A model generated the notes under the pieces. The model was not told where the DNA came from, ran no database searches, and saw only the letters and a program-made list of their open reading frames with translations. The position numbers and the translations under genes were made by a program. Of a stretch of DNA of 36,997 nt, positions 1 to 6,058 are shown one piece after another. Within the stretch, counting starts at the first letter, position 1, and each line of letters opens with the position of its first letter. The stretch comes from Oscillospiraceae bacterium (GTDB lineage Bacteria; Bacillota; Clostridia; Oscillospirales; Acutalibacteraceae). The stretch is taken from the NCBI GenBank assembly GCA_029227055.1, contig JAQXZE010000055.1, positions 1 to 36,997 on the forward strand, given 5' to 3'.

Positions 1-123
1 GTATCGCCCTTAAAGAAGAATTACTATAGTTATCAGAGGGATAACGAGCGTACCAACGGACAAGACGGTTATGCAGGTCTCTTCGGTAAGAAAATTGACC
101 GTTTACAGATTGTTATAAAGTGA
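1..123 (+). CDS. Phage endolysin-like protein, C-terminal fragment (5' end outside window)
   Basis: Frame 1 is open from the first base to a TGA at 121-123 and gives 40 residues ending in GYAGLFGKKIDRLQIVIK. The closing G-Y-A-G-x-F-G-x-x-I-D-x-L-Q-I pattern resembles the extreme C-terminus of phage-type lysozymes and amidases of Clostridia that carry a terminal wall-binding module; this comes from memory of the families, not from a search. The catalytic part lies outside the window. The next two genes follow with almost no gap and the second is a holin, which supports a lysis role. It could instead be the end of another phage structural or wall-binding protein. Confidence 0.5.
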   Translation, partial: VSPLKKNYYSYQRDNERTNGQDGYAGLFGKKIDRLQIVIK

Positions 124-133
124 GGTGGAAACT

Positions 134-400
134 ATGCAAAATAAGATTTTTATTGAAAAGGCGAAGAAAGCTGTGGTTGATTATTTTAATTCACAAGCTG
201 ATTCAACAGATAAAAACGGTAAAATCACTGTAGAAGATGTTTTTGTTGTTTGGCTTTGCAAAACATTACAAAACAATAAAGCATTGTTAAGCACAACGGT
301 AAGCGACGGAATGTATTATGAAATCACTTATAATGGTGATAAAAACGAAATGTATTTTGATGCTTATAAGAAGTGGAAAAATTTTGCTTTGGAGGTATAA
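134..400 (+). CDS. Phage-associated DUF6275-like small protein
   Basis: An 88-residue soluble protein with no membrane segment. The stretches VEDVFVVWLCKTLQNNKALL and DGMYYEITYNGDKNEMYFDA match what I recall of DUF6275, a small protein found in Clostridia phages next to lysis genes. I chose the ATG at 134 because AGGTGG at 124-128 is placed to serve it; an in-frame GTG at 125 would sit inside that Shine-Dalgarno sequence. It lies between the endolysin fragment and the holin in one transcription unit. Its biochemical function is not known to me. Confidence 0.7.
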   Translation: MQNKIFIEKAKKAVVDYFNSQADSTDKNGKITVEDVFVVWLCKTLQNNKALLSTTVSDGMYYEITYNGDKNEMYFDAYKKWKNFALEV

Positions 401-401
401 A

Positions 402-608
402 ATGAATAAACAGAAAATTTTTAAATGGCTCAAGGCTGCAGGTGTGCGAGCAATAAAAACTGTAGCTCAGACAGCAATTGCCACTATAGGTACTGCTGCA
501 GCTCTCGGTGAGGTTAATTGGAAATTCACCTTAAGCGCTGCTGCATTAGCGGGTATTGCCTCTTTACTTACAAGCATAGCAGGTCTACCTGAGTTAAAAG
601 AAAAATAA
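402..608 (+). CDS. Phage holin, r1t-like family
   Basis: A 68-residue protein starting at ATG 402 behind GGAGG at 391-395. It has a short basic N-terminus, a first hydrophobic segment (about residues 20-36, AQTAIATIGTAAAL), a turn with the motif EVNWKFTLSAAALAG, and a second hydrophobic segment ending near residue 60. This two-helix pattern with a V-[ND]-W turn and an S-A-A-A-L-A-G motif is typical of r1t-type holins (Phage_r1t_holin), which form membrane lesions that let the endolysin reach the wall. A longer frame opening at 318 overlaps the previous gene and is not the real start. It is the last phage gene before a terminator and ssrA. Confidence 0.82.
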   Translation: MNKQKIFKWLKAAGVRAIKTVAQTAIATIGTAAALGEVNWKFTLSAAALAGIASLLTSIAGLPELKEK

Positions 609-617
609 GCATATTAA

Positions 618-645
618 AACCGCCCTTCCGTTTGGTTGGGCGGTT
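618..645 (+). terminator. Rho-independent terminator of the phage lysis genes
   Basis: Perfect 8-bp stem AACCGCCC (618-625) with GGGCGGTT (638-645), followed by GTGTTATATT. It begins 9 bases after the holin stop codon. The T-run is short, but the hairpin is strong. Confidence 0.75.
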
Positions 646-680
646 GTGTTATATTGAACTATGTTAATCAGAAATAAATA

Positions 681-702
681 AAATTCGTGTAAAATTCGTG
701 TA
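681..702. repeat. Two tandem 11-bp direct repeats, possible integrase arm sites
   Basis: AAATTCGTGTA occurs at 681-691 and again at 692-702 with no mismatch. It lies between the phage terminator and the ssrA terminator. Short direct repeats next to an attachment site are typical arm-type binding sites of tyrosine recombinases; that role is inferred from position only. Confidence 0.5.
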
Positions 703-711
703 GATAAAAAT

Positions 712-736
712 AAGAACCGCATTTTATGCGGTTCTT
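712..736 (-). terminator. Terminator of ssrA
   Basis: On the minus strand AAGAACCGCA and TGCGGTTCTT form a 10-bp perfect stem with a 5-base loop, followed by TATTTTTATC. It lies 9 bases beyond the 3' CCA of the tmRNA and is the natural end of that transcript. Confidence 0.8.
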
Positions 737-744
737 AAGGTGTT

Positions 745-790
745 TGGTGGAGGCGAGGGGAATTGAACCCCTGTCCAAAAAGTAATTCCT
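745..790. other. Putative prophage attachment site at the 3' end of ssrA
   Basis: The conserved 3' end of ssrA is a common integration target for phages and islands that use tyrosine recombinases, which rebuild the gene end on insertion. Here a phage lysis module ends within about 140 bases of the ssrA 3' terminus, and tandem 11-bp repeats lie between. The partner att copy and the integrase would be left of the window, so the exact core cannot be defined. Confidence 0.35.
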
Positions 791-1089
791 TTCGGCATCT
801 CCGAGCGCAGACGCATCTTTTTATTCCCTTATATCGCCGTCAAGCGTCGAACTGCGATACTCGGTAGCTTCCAAGTCATGATATCGGCAGAAGCAGGCCG
901 ATATTCACGTGCACCACTAAATGACGCCCTCGCGAAGCCGTGGTCCTCTTCGGTCGGAAGGCAGCCTAATTAGGCTGCTAAAGCAACTGTTTTGTTGTCA
1001 GTTAATTCTAAGTTGCGGATTTTAGAGCGGTTCCGCACCGCTGCTCGCTTCCAAAAGTTCAAACTCCCTGTCGAAACCTTTACGCCCCC
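745..1089 (-). ncRNA. ssrA: Transfer-messenger RNA (tmRNA)
   Basis: On the minus strand the RNA starts GGGGGCGTAAAGG at 1089 and ends with a TΨC arm (CAGGGGTTCAATTCCCC) plus CGCCTCCACCA at 745; the 5' GGGGGCG and 3' CGCCTCC ends pair as the 7-bp acceptor stem. A pseudoknot (PK1) is visible: AGCGGT/ACCGCT stem whose loop GCGGA can pair with TCCGC at 1019-1015. The tag frame ends at TAA (972-970) and reads ...DNKTVALAA; starting 12 bases after PK1 the tag would be TDNKTVALAA. The stop codon sits in the perfect palindrome GCAGCCTAATTAGGCTGC (961-978), which forms helix 5. With SmpB it rescues stalled ribosomes and tags the nascent chains for proteolysis. No convincing promoter is visible directly upstream, so transcription may also come through from smpB. 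Confidence 0.95.
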
Positions 1090-1095
1090 ATATAT

Positions 1096-1114
1096 AACCC
1101 GCAGAAAGCGGGTT
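1096..1114 (-). terminator. Weak hairpin after the alpha/beta hydrolase gene
   Basis: AACCCGC and GCGGGTT form a 7-bp stem with a 5-base loop in the gap between the hydrolase stop codon (1124) and the ssrA 5' end (1089). On the minus strand it is followed by ATATATGGG rather than a T-run, so it may terminate poorly or mark a processing site and allow read-through into ssrA. Confidence 0.4.
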
Positions 1115-1123
1115 TAAGGTAAA

Positions 1124-1966
1124 TTAAAGATTTTTAAACCAACGGATCGCCATATCTATCCAAACTTGAGTTTCGTCAAACTGTCCGTTATAGTGGTCGG
1201 GATGGTAAACGGTGCTATTACAAAGGGAAAGACCGTGCCAACCGTGTGGGAAAATGTGAAGCTCTGTGCAGATTTTCTTTTCTGCAAGGGCAGTAGCCAT
1301 TAGAAGAGCATTTTCAACGGGCACCCCATTGTCCTCAAATGTATGCCAAATAAATGCGGGAGGTGTATCCGCACTTACCTGTTTTTCGGCTGAAACTAAT
1401 TTGAGCATATCGGGGTCGTCCTTTTTATCACCAAGAAGATTGTCAAATGAGCCTCTGTGAGCCATTTCGCCGCTTGTGATAACAGGATAGCAAAGAATCA
1501 TTCCGTTAGGCTTATGTTCCCCATTTTCAAAGCCGAAATACGCTTTTATAAAGTCTTTATTCCAAAGGGTGCCATAGCTTGCGGCAAGATGTCCGCCTGC
1601 TGAAAATCCCGTAACAGCGATTTTTTCAGTATCAACATTCCACTCTTCAGCATTTTTGCGAAGGGTAGAAACCACTGTAGCCAACTGAATAAGCTGAGCC
1701 GGAAAGCGCACGGGCGCGCAGTCATAACGAAGAATTACCGCATTTATATCCTCGGCGATAAACTTAAGGGCAATTGCCTCTGCCTCGCGGTCGGAGGTCA
1801 TACTATATCCGCCACCGGGGCAAATTACTACAGTGCGACGCTTTCTGTCAGGCTCTATCTCCACAGAATTATCGGGGAGATACAAGGTCATATTAGGCTG
1901 AAAGTCGGTACCCTTTGTGCCGATTTTTTCATAGTCAATATTGATATTTATAACTTCATATTTCAT
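1124..1966 (-). CDS. Alpha/beta hydrolase, esterase/lipase-like
   Basis: 280 residues with no signal peptide, so probably a cytoplasmic serine hydrolase. The oxyanion-hole segment CPGGGY is at about 49-54, the nucleophile elbow GFSAGG puts the catalytic serine near residue 122, the probable acid is Asp212 in FEDNGVP, and the catalytic histidine is near 244 in HGWHG. This order is that of the BD-FAE/acetylesterase branch of alpha/beta hydrolases, often annotated as xylan-type acetyl esterases; the substrate cannot be read from the sequence. AGGTGA precedes the ATG. Its start lies 4 bases after the smpB stop, so the two genes are probably cotranscribed, and ssrA follows. Confidence 0.85.
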   Translation of the reverse strand: MKYEVININIDYEKIGTKGTDFQPNMTLYLPDNSVEIEPDRKRRTVVICPGGGYSMTSDREAEAIALKFIAEDINAVILRYDCAPVRFPAQLIQLATVVSTLRKNAEEWNVDTEKIAVTGFSAGGHLAASYGTLWNKDFIKAYFGFENGEHKPNGMILCYPVITSGEMAHRGSFDNLLGDKKDDPDMLKLVSAEKQVSADTPPAFIWHTFEDNGVPVENALLMATALAEKKICTELHIFPHGWHGLSLCNSTVYHPDHYNGQFDETQVWIDMAIRWFKNL

Positions 1967-1970
1967 AAAA

Positions 1971-2429
1971 TCACCTGTTTTGTTCTTTCATTGCTCTATC
2001 TATTGCGCGGTTGGCATCGCGTTTTGCGGCAACTGCACGCTTATCGTGTAGCTGTTTACCCTTGCAAAGACCCAACTGCACCTTTACGAGAGAGCCTTTA
2101 AAATACAGGGATAAGGGAATAAGGGTAAGCCCTTGTTGTTTTACAAGACCTAAAAGCCGCATAATTTCGCGTTTATGAAGCAATAGCTTTCGGTTGCGCA
2201 TAGGGTCACGGTTAAAAATATTTCCGTGGTCATAAGGGCTTATATGCATCTGCTTTATTATCATTTCACCGTTATCTATACTACACCAAGCGTCCTTTAG
2301 GTTTACGCCGCCCTGTCTAATAGACTTTACCTCAGTACCCGAGAGGGAAATGCCGGCTTCCATGCTTTCAACAACAAAGTATTCGTGAAAAGCTTTTTTG
2401 TTTTTTGTTATTGTTTTTATGTTTTCCAT
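1971..2429 (-). CDS. smpB: SsrA-binding protein SmpB
   Basis: 152 residues, the usual SmpB length. Family hallmarks are visible: KKAFHEYFV near the start, GISLSGTEVKSIRQG, LKDAW, ISPYDHGN, LLLHKREI, and the basic C-terminal tail KGKQLHDKRAVAAKRD that enters the empty mRNA channel. SmpB binds the tRNA-like part of tmRNA and brings it to stalled ribosomes. The gene lies about 880 bases from ssrA on the same strand, separated only by the hydrolase, a common Firmicutes arrangement. The ATG follows AAGGAAGG, and a good sigma-A promoter is present upstream. Confidence 0.96.
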   Translation of the reverse strand: MENIKTITKNKKAFHEYFVVESMEAGISLSGTEVKSIRQGGVNLKDAWCSIDNGEMIIKQMHISPYDHGNIFNRDPMRNRKLLLHKREIMRLLGLVKQQGLTLIPLSLYFKGSLVKVQLGLCKGKQLHDKRAVAAKRDANRAIDRAMKEQNR

Positions 2430-2465
2430 AGAAGCCTTCCTTTCGTTAGATTTGCAAGGTTTATG

Positions 2466-2494
2466 ATTCTAACATAATTTTTTATATTAGTCAA
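2466..2494 (-). promoter_or_regulatory. Sigma-A-type promoter for smpB
   Basis: On the minus strand TTGACT (2494-2489), a 17-base spacer and TAGAAT (2471-2466) lie about 37 bases before the smpB start codon. Confidence 0.65.
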
Positions 2495-2511
2495 GAAAAA
2501 TTTGTCAAATA

Positions 2512-3417
2512 TTATTTGGTAAGCACTTTTTCTCCGTCAAACAGCATAATTCCTACGGCTGTACCGAATTTTCCGCCCGACAAGAGATGCTTTTTAAATG
2601 CTCTTTGAAGTGAGGTGCCCTCGGGCAAATCCTCAGGCGCCCTTGCTGAGTTCTTTCCATATACAAGCCAAGCTTGCGAAAAGCTTTCTATGTCTTCAAC
2701 GCAAACAATGTCAAATTCGTTAGCAAAGCTTAATATGTTAGAGCTTTCGGGCAAAATCTTTCTATATTCGGGATAAAGCAGCCACGAATTACACCTGCAT
2801 ACCAAAATTTCGTGCTTTTTTGCATCACAAAAATAATTATATGCTTTTTTGTAAGATTCAATTCGTGCGCTTTCGTTAAAGGGCTCATGACTTGTCGGTA
2901 TGTGTATAGCTTTAATTGGGTCACCTTTTTTACTGTTAGATCTTTATACACAAAGGGCGTATCAAAAGGATATAGAACGCTATCGTATTGCATACAACCG
3001 AATTTAAAAATATTACCTTTATAAAACCTCGGATACCATTCGGCAACAAAGGTGCCGTAAATATCGTGCATAATTTTACATTCGTAAGCTTTAAATTTTA
3101 TATCAGCAAAGGTTTCCCAAAATATAGTTTCTTCGATATTTCTTTGCTGGTATAAGCTTTTCGCCGTTTCGGCGGCAAAAATTAAAACTAAAAGCCATAC
3201 CGAATAATATGGGAATCTGTGCTTTTCGGAAAACTCTTTTACGGATAAATCTGTTAAATTGAAGTCGTAATGGCTTTCTGTGTAGTGATACAATACTATC
3301 AAGAGAATCCTCAATACCGCTTTTGATAACACTATCGGCAAATTTGGTTATTTCTTTTGCGGCGTCTTCTCTAAAATTGCATTTATTTAAAAAGAGCTCT
3401 AAAAAATCTATATTCGT
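2512..3417 (-). pseudogene. Decayed acyltransferase-domain (GNAT_C-like) gene with two frameshifts
   Basis: One family can be followed through three segments. Segment 1 (3417 to about 3290) reads NIDFLELFLNKCNFREDAAK; segment 2 (about 3290 to 2935) carries IFWETFADIKFKAYEC, GTFVAEWYPRFYKGNIF and FGCMQYDSVLYPFD; segment 3 (about 2935 to 2512) carries AIHIPTSHEPFN, SWLLYPEYRKILPESSNIL and EGTSLQRAFKKHLLSGGKFG. Together they match my memory of the two-part acyltransferase N-terminal/GNAT_C family. Segments 1 and 3 share a frame and segment 2 is shifted: an extra base near 3285 and a missing base in the six-A run at 2931-2926 would explain this. After the Shine-Dalgarno-like AGGGTG the expected start codon reads ACG, followed by AAT-ATA-GAT. 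Three lesions argue for a true pseudogene rather than one sequencing error. It follows the ABC transporter gene on the same strand. Confidence 0.7.
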
Positions 3418-3441
3418 AAAATCACCCTATGCTCGATGCAA

Positions 3442-5100
3442 CTATTTAATTTTTGTGAAAACCTTATCTTTTACATGGATTATACTGTCACAAACAGAAA
3501 TGCTTGTATTTCTGTGGGTGATGAAAAGAACGGTTTTATCAGGAAGCGCTTTTATATTTGAGAGAACTTGCGTTTCGGTCTGCTCATCAAGAGCACTTGT
3601 TGCCTCGTCAAAGAGCAATATCGGAGCTTCAAAAAGCAGAGCTCTCGCAATAGACAGACGCTGAAGCTGGCCTTCAGATAGTCCACTTCCTCGCTCTGAC
3701 AGCATAGTATCAAAACCGTCGGGCAGAGAAATTATAAAGTCATAAATAGCGGCAGCCTTTGTAGCGTTTATAATTTCTTCTTCTGAAACTTCGGGGTTAC
3801 AAAGGGTTAGGTTTTCGCGTATTGTACCTGAAAGTATCATATTGCCTTGCGGAACATAGGCGAAAAGACCTCTTGTTGTTGCATCTACAGGCATGCCGTT
3901 ATCAAGGGTGATATTTCCGCCAAGCGGCTCATAAAGACCTAATAGTATTTTAAATAACGTACTCTTTCCGCTGCCTGACTCGCCCGTAATAGCGGTGATT
4001 TTACCGCGCTCAAACTCAAAACTGCAGTTTTTTAATATAACTTCACTATCATAAGAGAAGGCGAGGTTATTAACTGATATCTTTTTGAAGTTGTCTTTAA
4101 CTTCGAGAAGAGCAGTATCCTCTAAAGACTCAGGTTCGGTCTCAAGCTGTTCAAGGTCCATAAGGCGCTCTGCAGAAGCAAGCGCTGCATAATATTGAGG
4201 TAGAATTCCCGATATATTTTGAAGCGGACCTCTTACTTGGCTTACAAGCTGTAAGAAAGCGGTTAAGGTACCGTATGTTATAATGTTTTTTGAAATAGCG
4301 CCTGCTCCCCAAATAAGAACGGCATAATAACCGAAATTGAAGAAGAGCATAAGGGAGAGGGAAATTCCTGTTGAAGTATAGGTTCTTTTAAGTTTTGTTT
4401 TGTAGTTTACGGTTAAATATTCATTAAGCTTTTTGAGGATAGGAAGTTCGCTTATAAAGGTTTTAATAACTACAATGTTTGCAAAGCTTTCTTGAAGGAA
4501 GGAGCGGGCTTGTCCCTCTGTTTTTTGACATTCTTTATGTAGATATTTATATCTTCGGCTTAAAAATCTGCCGAGGAACGGAACGGTAAAGCCTAAAACG
4601 ATTACAATTCCCGTTACAAGCGGATTCAGGTAGAGCATAGCAACAATACCCGATATAAGTCTTGTCGTCATTGAAGCAATGCTTGGGATTAGCGAAACGG
4701 TAGCAGAGATTATAACATCGGTGTCAGATGTAATTCGGTTCAAAAGGTCACCGCTATGGTATTTTGCTACGGTGGGGTATTTCTTTTTAACAAGCACTGA
4801 GAAAAGATATTTTCTAAAATATATAGTCATCTTTCCCGAGGTAGAGGTGTTAACAATTGAACTCAAGGCGTGAGCTACAAGCTCTGCAAACAGTATGCTA
4901 AAAAGCAAAATTGCAGATGTAGTAAAGTTTGCATTAGAGCTTCCTGTTGCCGAGTCAATAACAGATTTTGAAATAAGGGCAAGTCCCACAGCGCAAAGAG
5001 CTACAAAAGAGTTTATTGCCGCAATAAGAACTACCATCGGTAAGAATTTCTTAATTCTTTTAAAAACCCAACTGAGCGTTTCGTTTTTTATAATTTTCAT
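3442..5100 (-). CDS. ABC exporter, fused membrane and ATPase domains
   Basis: 552 residues. The first ~310 form a six-helix exporter membrane domain; no N-terminal C39 peptidase domain is present. The ATPase half has Walker A GESGSGKST, Q-loop YVPQG, signature LSEGQLQR (E in place of the usual second G of LSGGQ), Walker B ILLFDEATSALD and switch H in FITHR. Such half-transporters work as dimers and export peptides, lipids or drugs. The start codon overlaps the end of the PqqD-like gene by 4 bases, so the two are translationally coupled. PqqD-like proteins beside exporters often belong to modified-peptide or S-glycopeptide-type clusters; no precursor or radical SAM maturase is visible here, so the substrate is unknown. 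Confidence 0.88.
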   Translation of the reverse strand: MKIIKNETLSWVFKRIKKFLPMVVLIAAINSFVALCAVGLALISKSVIDSATGSSNANFTTSAILLFSILFAELVAHALSSIVNTSTSGKMTIYFRKYLFSVLVKKKYPTVAKYHSGDLLNRITSDTDVIISATVSLIPSIASMTTRLISGIVAMLYLNPLVTGIVIVLGFTVPFLGRFLSRRYKYLHKECQKTEGQARSFLQESFANIVVIKTFISELPILKKLNEYLTVNYKTKLKRTYTSTGISLSLMLFFNFGYYAVLIWGAGAISKNIITYGTLTAFLQLVSQVRGPLQNISGILPQYYAALASAERLMDLEQLETEPESLEDTALLEVKDNFKKISVNNLAFSYDSEVILKNCSFEFERGKITAITGESGSGKSTLFKILLGLYEPLGGNITLDNGMPVDATTRGLFAYVPQGNMILSGTIRENLTLCNPEVSEEEIINATKAAAIYDFIISLPDGFDTMLSERGSGLSEGQLQRLSIARALLFEAPILLFDEATSALDEQTETQVLSNIKALPDKTVLFITHRNTSISVCDSIIHVKDKVFTKIK

Positions 5101-5369
5101 AAGCTTTCTAAAATCTCGTTTTCCTTTAAAATTCTAAAGAAAGAGTCAACATCATTAAGGGCTAAAACGGTTGAAATATCAAAATTCTGGAGCAGAGCGT
5201 TAACAAGCTGTTCTTTATTCATTTCCTTTTCTTTAAGTAAATTCCACATAAAAACAGCGGTTTTTTGCAAAACTATTGAGGCAGTAAAGCTTCTTGCCGA
5301 TTCCCCTGAAGCTACTACAACATAGTTTCCGTGTATATTTTTGAGGGAAAAATCAGACTTAATTTTCAT
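5097..5369 (-). CDS. PqqD family peptide-chaperone-like protein
   Basis: 90 residues with the PqqD-like winged-helix pattern: an N-terminal beta strand pair (NYVVVASGES), F-T-A-S-I-V-L-Q-K-T-A-V-F-M-W-N-L-L, then helices and D-V-D-S-F-F-R-I-L-K-E-N-E-I-L near the end. PqqD proteins bind leader peptides of ribosomally made peptides and hand them to modifying enzymes. Here the gene is coupled to an ABC exporter, with a good promoter in front (minus strand 5460-5432) and GGGGTG before the ATG. No radical SAM enzyme or precursor is next to it, so the system may be a remnant or may act with distant genes. Confidence 0.78.
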   Translation of the reverse strand: MKIKSDFSLKNIHGNYVVVASGESARSFTASIVLQKTAVFMWNLLKEKEMNKEQLVNALLQNFDISTVLALNDVDSFFRILKENEILESL

Positions 5370-5417
5370 AAAAACACCCCTTGTTTTAACAAATTATTAA
5401 TAATGATGAAGAGACTC

Positions 5418-5446
5418 TTGCATTTTTATAAATTATATACTAAAAT
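5418..5446 (+). promoter_or_regulatory. Possible divergent promoter for the DUF6106 gene
   Basis: TTGCAT (5418-5423), a 17-base spacer and TAAAAT (5441-5446) on the plus strand overlap the minus-strand promoter at 5432-5460. In this AT-rich stretch chance matches are likely. Confidence 0.4.
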
Positions 5447-5460
5447 AATAATAATTTCAA
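5432..5460 (-). promoter_or_regulatory. Promoter for the PqqD-ABC operon
   Basis: On the minus strand TTGAAA (5460-5455), a 17-base spacer and a perfect TATAAT (5437-5432) lie about 60 bases before the PqqD-like start codon. Confidence 0.7.
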
Positions 5461-5517
5461 GGATAATAATAAAAGTCTGCATCTCTTCTACTATATGCAG
5501 AAAGGAAAGGAAATATT

Positions 5518-6042
5518 ATGGATACTTATTTTGAACAGCTTATAACAATGAGAAAGGGTGCAAAGGAACTTTTCGGAACTCTCGGCGTTTGGGTGGCGGC
5601 ATTAGTACTAAGTGTCATTTTTGTCTTTCTATCGATGATTGTTCCATTTATTTCTACACTTTTACCATTTATTATAGCAGGACTTCTTTTTGGAGCCTAT
5701 AAGTTATCAAAGCAGTTTTCGGTTGAATATGAGTATATATTCACAAACGGAACTTTTGATGTTGATAAAATAATCGCCCAAAACAGCAGAAAAAGAATGT
5801 TATCCTTTGAGATACCAACTGTTGATGTTTTGGAAAAGTATAATCCTCAAAATCCTCCGAGAGGAGAGTTTTCCAAAAAGGTTATCGCCTGCAATATGGA
5901 CGATAACGATATATATTATATAATTGTAAGTGATGCCGTTAAGGGTAAGCGTTTGCTTGTATTTACACCTGACGAAAGAATGAAGCAGGGTATAAAGAAG
6001 TTTTTGCCGAGATATATGCAGATGTCGGCTTTTAAAGATTAA
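5518..6042 (+). CDS. DUF6106 family membrane protein
   Basis: 174 residues. Two adjacent hydrophobic segments (about 22-45 and 46-62) are followed by a soluble domain with EYEYIFTNGTFDVDKI, FEIPTVDVLE and ACNMDDNDIYYIIV. The F-[ED]-Y-E-Y-x-x-T-N-G-x-x-D-[IV]-D-K-I pattern matches what I know of DUF6106, a Clostridia family of unknown function. The ATG follows AAGGAAAGG. It precedes the nnr gene by 16 bases and is probably cotranscribed with it. I cannot assign a role. Confidence 0.75.
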   Translation: MDTYFEQLITMRKGAKELFGTLGVWVAALVLSVIFVFLSMIVPFISTLLPFIIAGLLFGAYKLSKQFSVEYEYIFTNGTFDVDKIIAQNSRKRMLSFEIPTVDVLEKYNPQNPPRGEFSKKVIACNMDDNDIYYIIVSDAVKGKRLLVFTPDERMKQGIKKFLPRYMQMSAFKD

Positions 6043-6058
6043 ATAAGAGGTGCCGTTT

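Noticed and set aside
3323-3664. 113-codon plus-strand open frame across the pseudogene and ABC transporter ends
   Set aside because: Antisense to the conserved ATPase motifs of the ABC exporter; no ribosome binding site or family resemblance.
5370-5517. Possible modified-peptide precursor in front of the PqqD-like gene
   Set aside because: Only an 8-codon minus-strand frame without ribosome binding site is found between promoter and gene.
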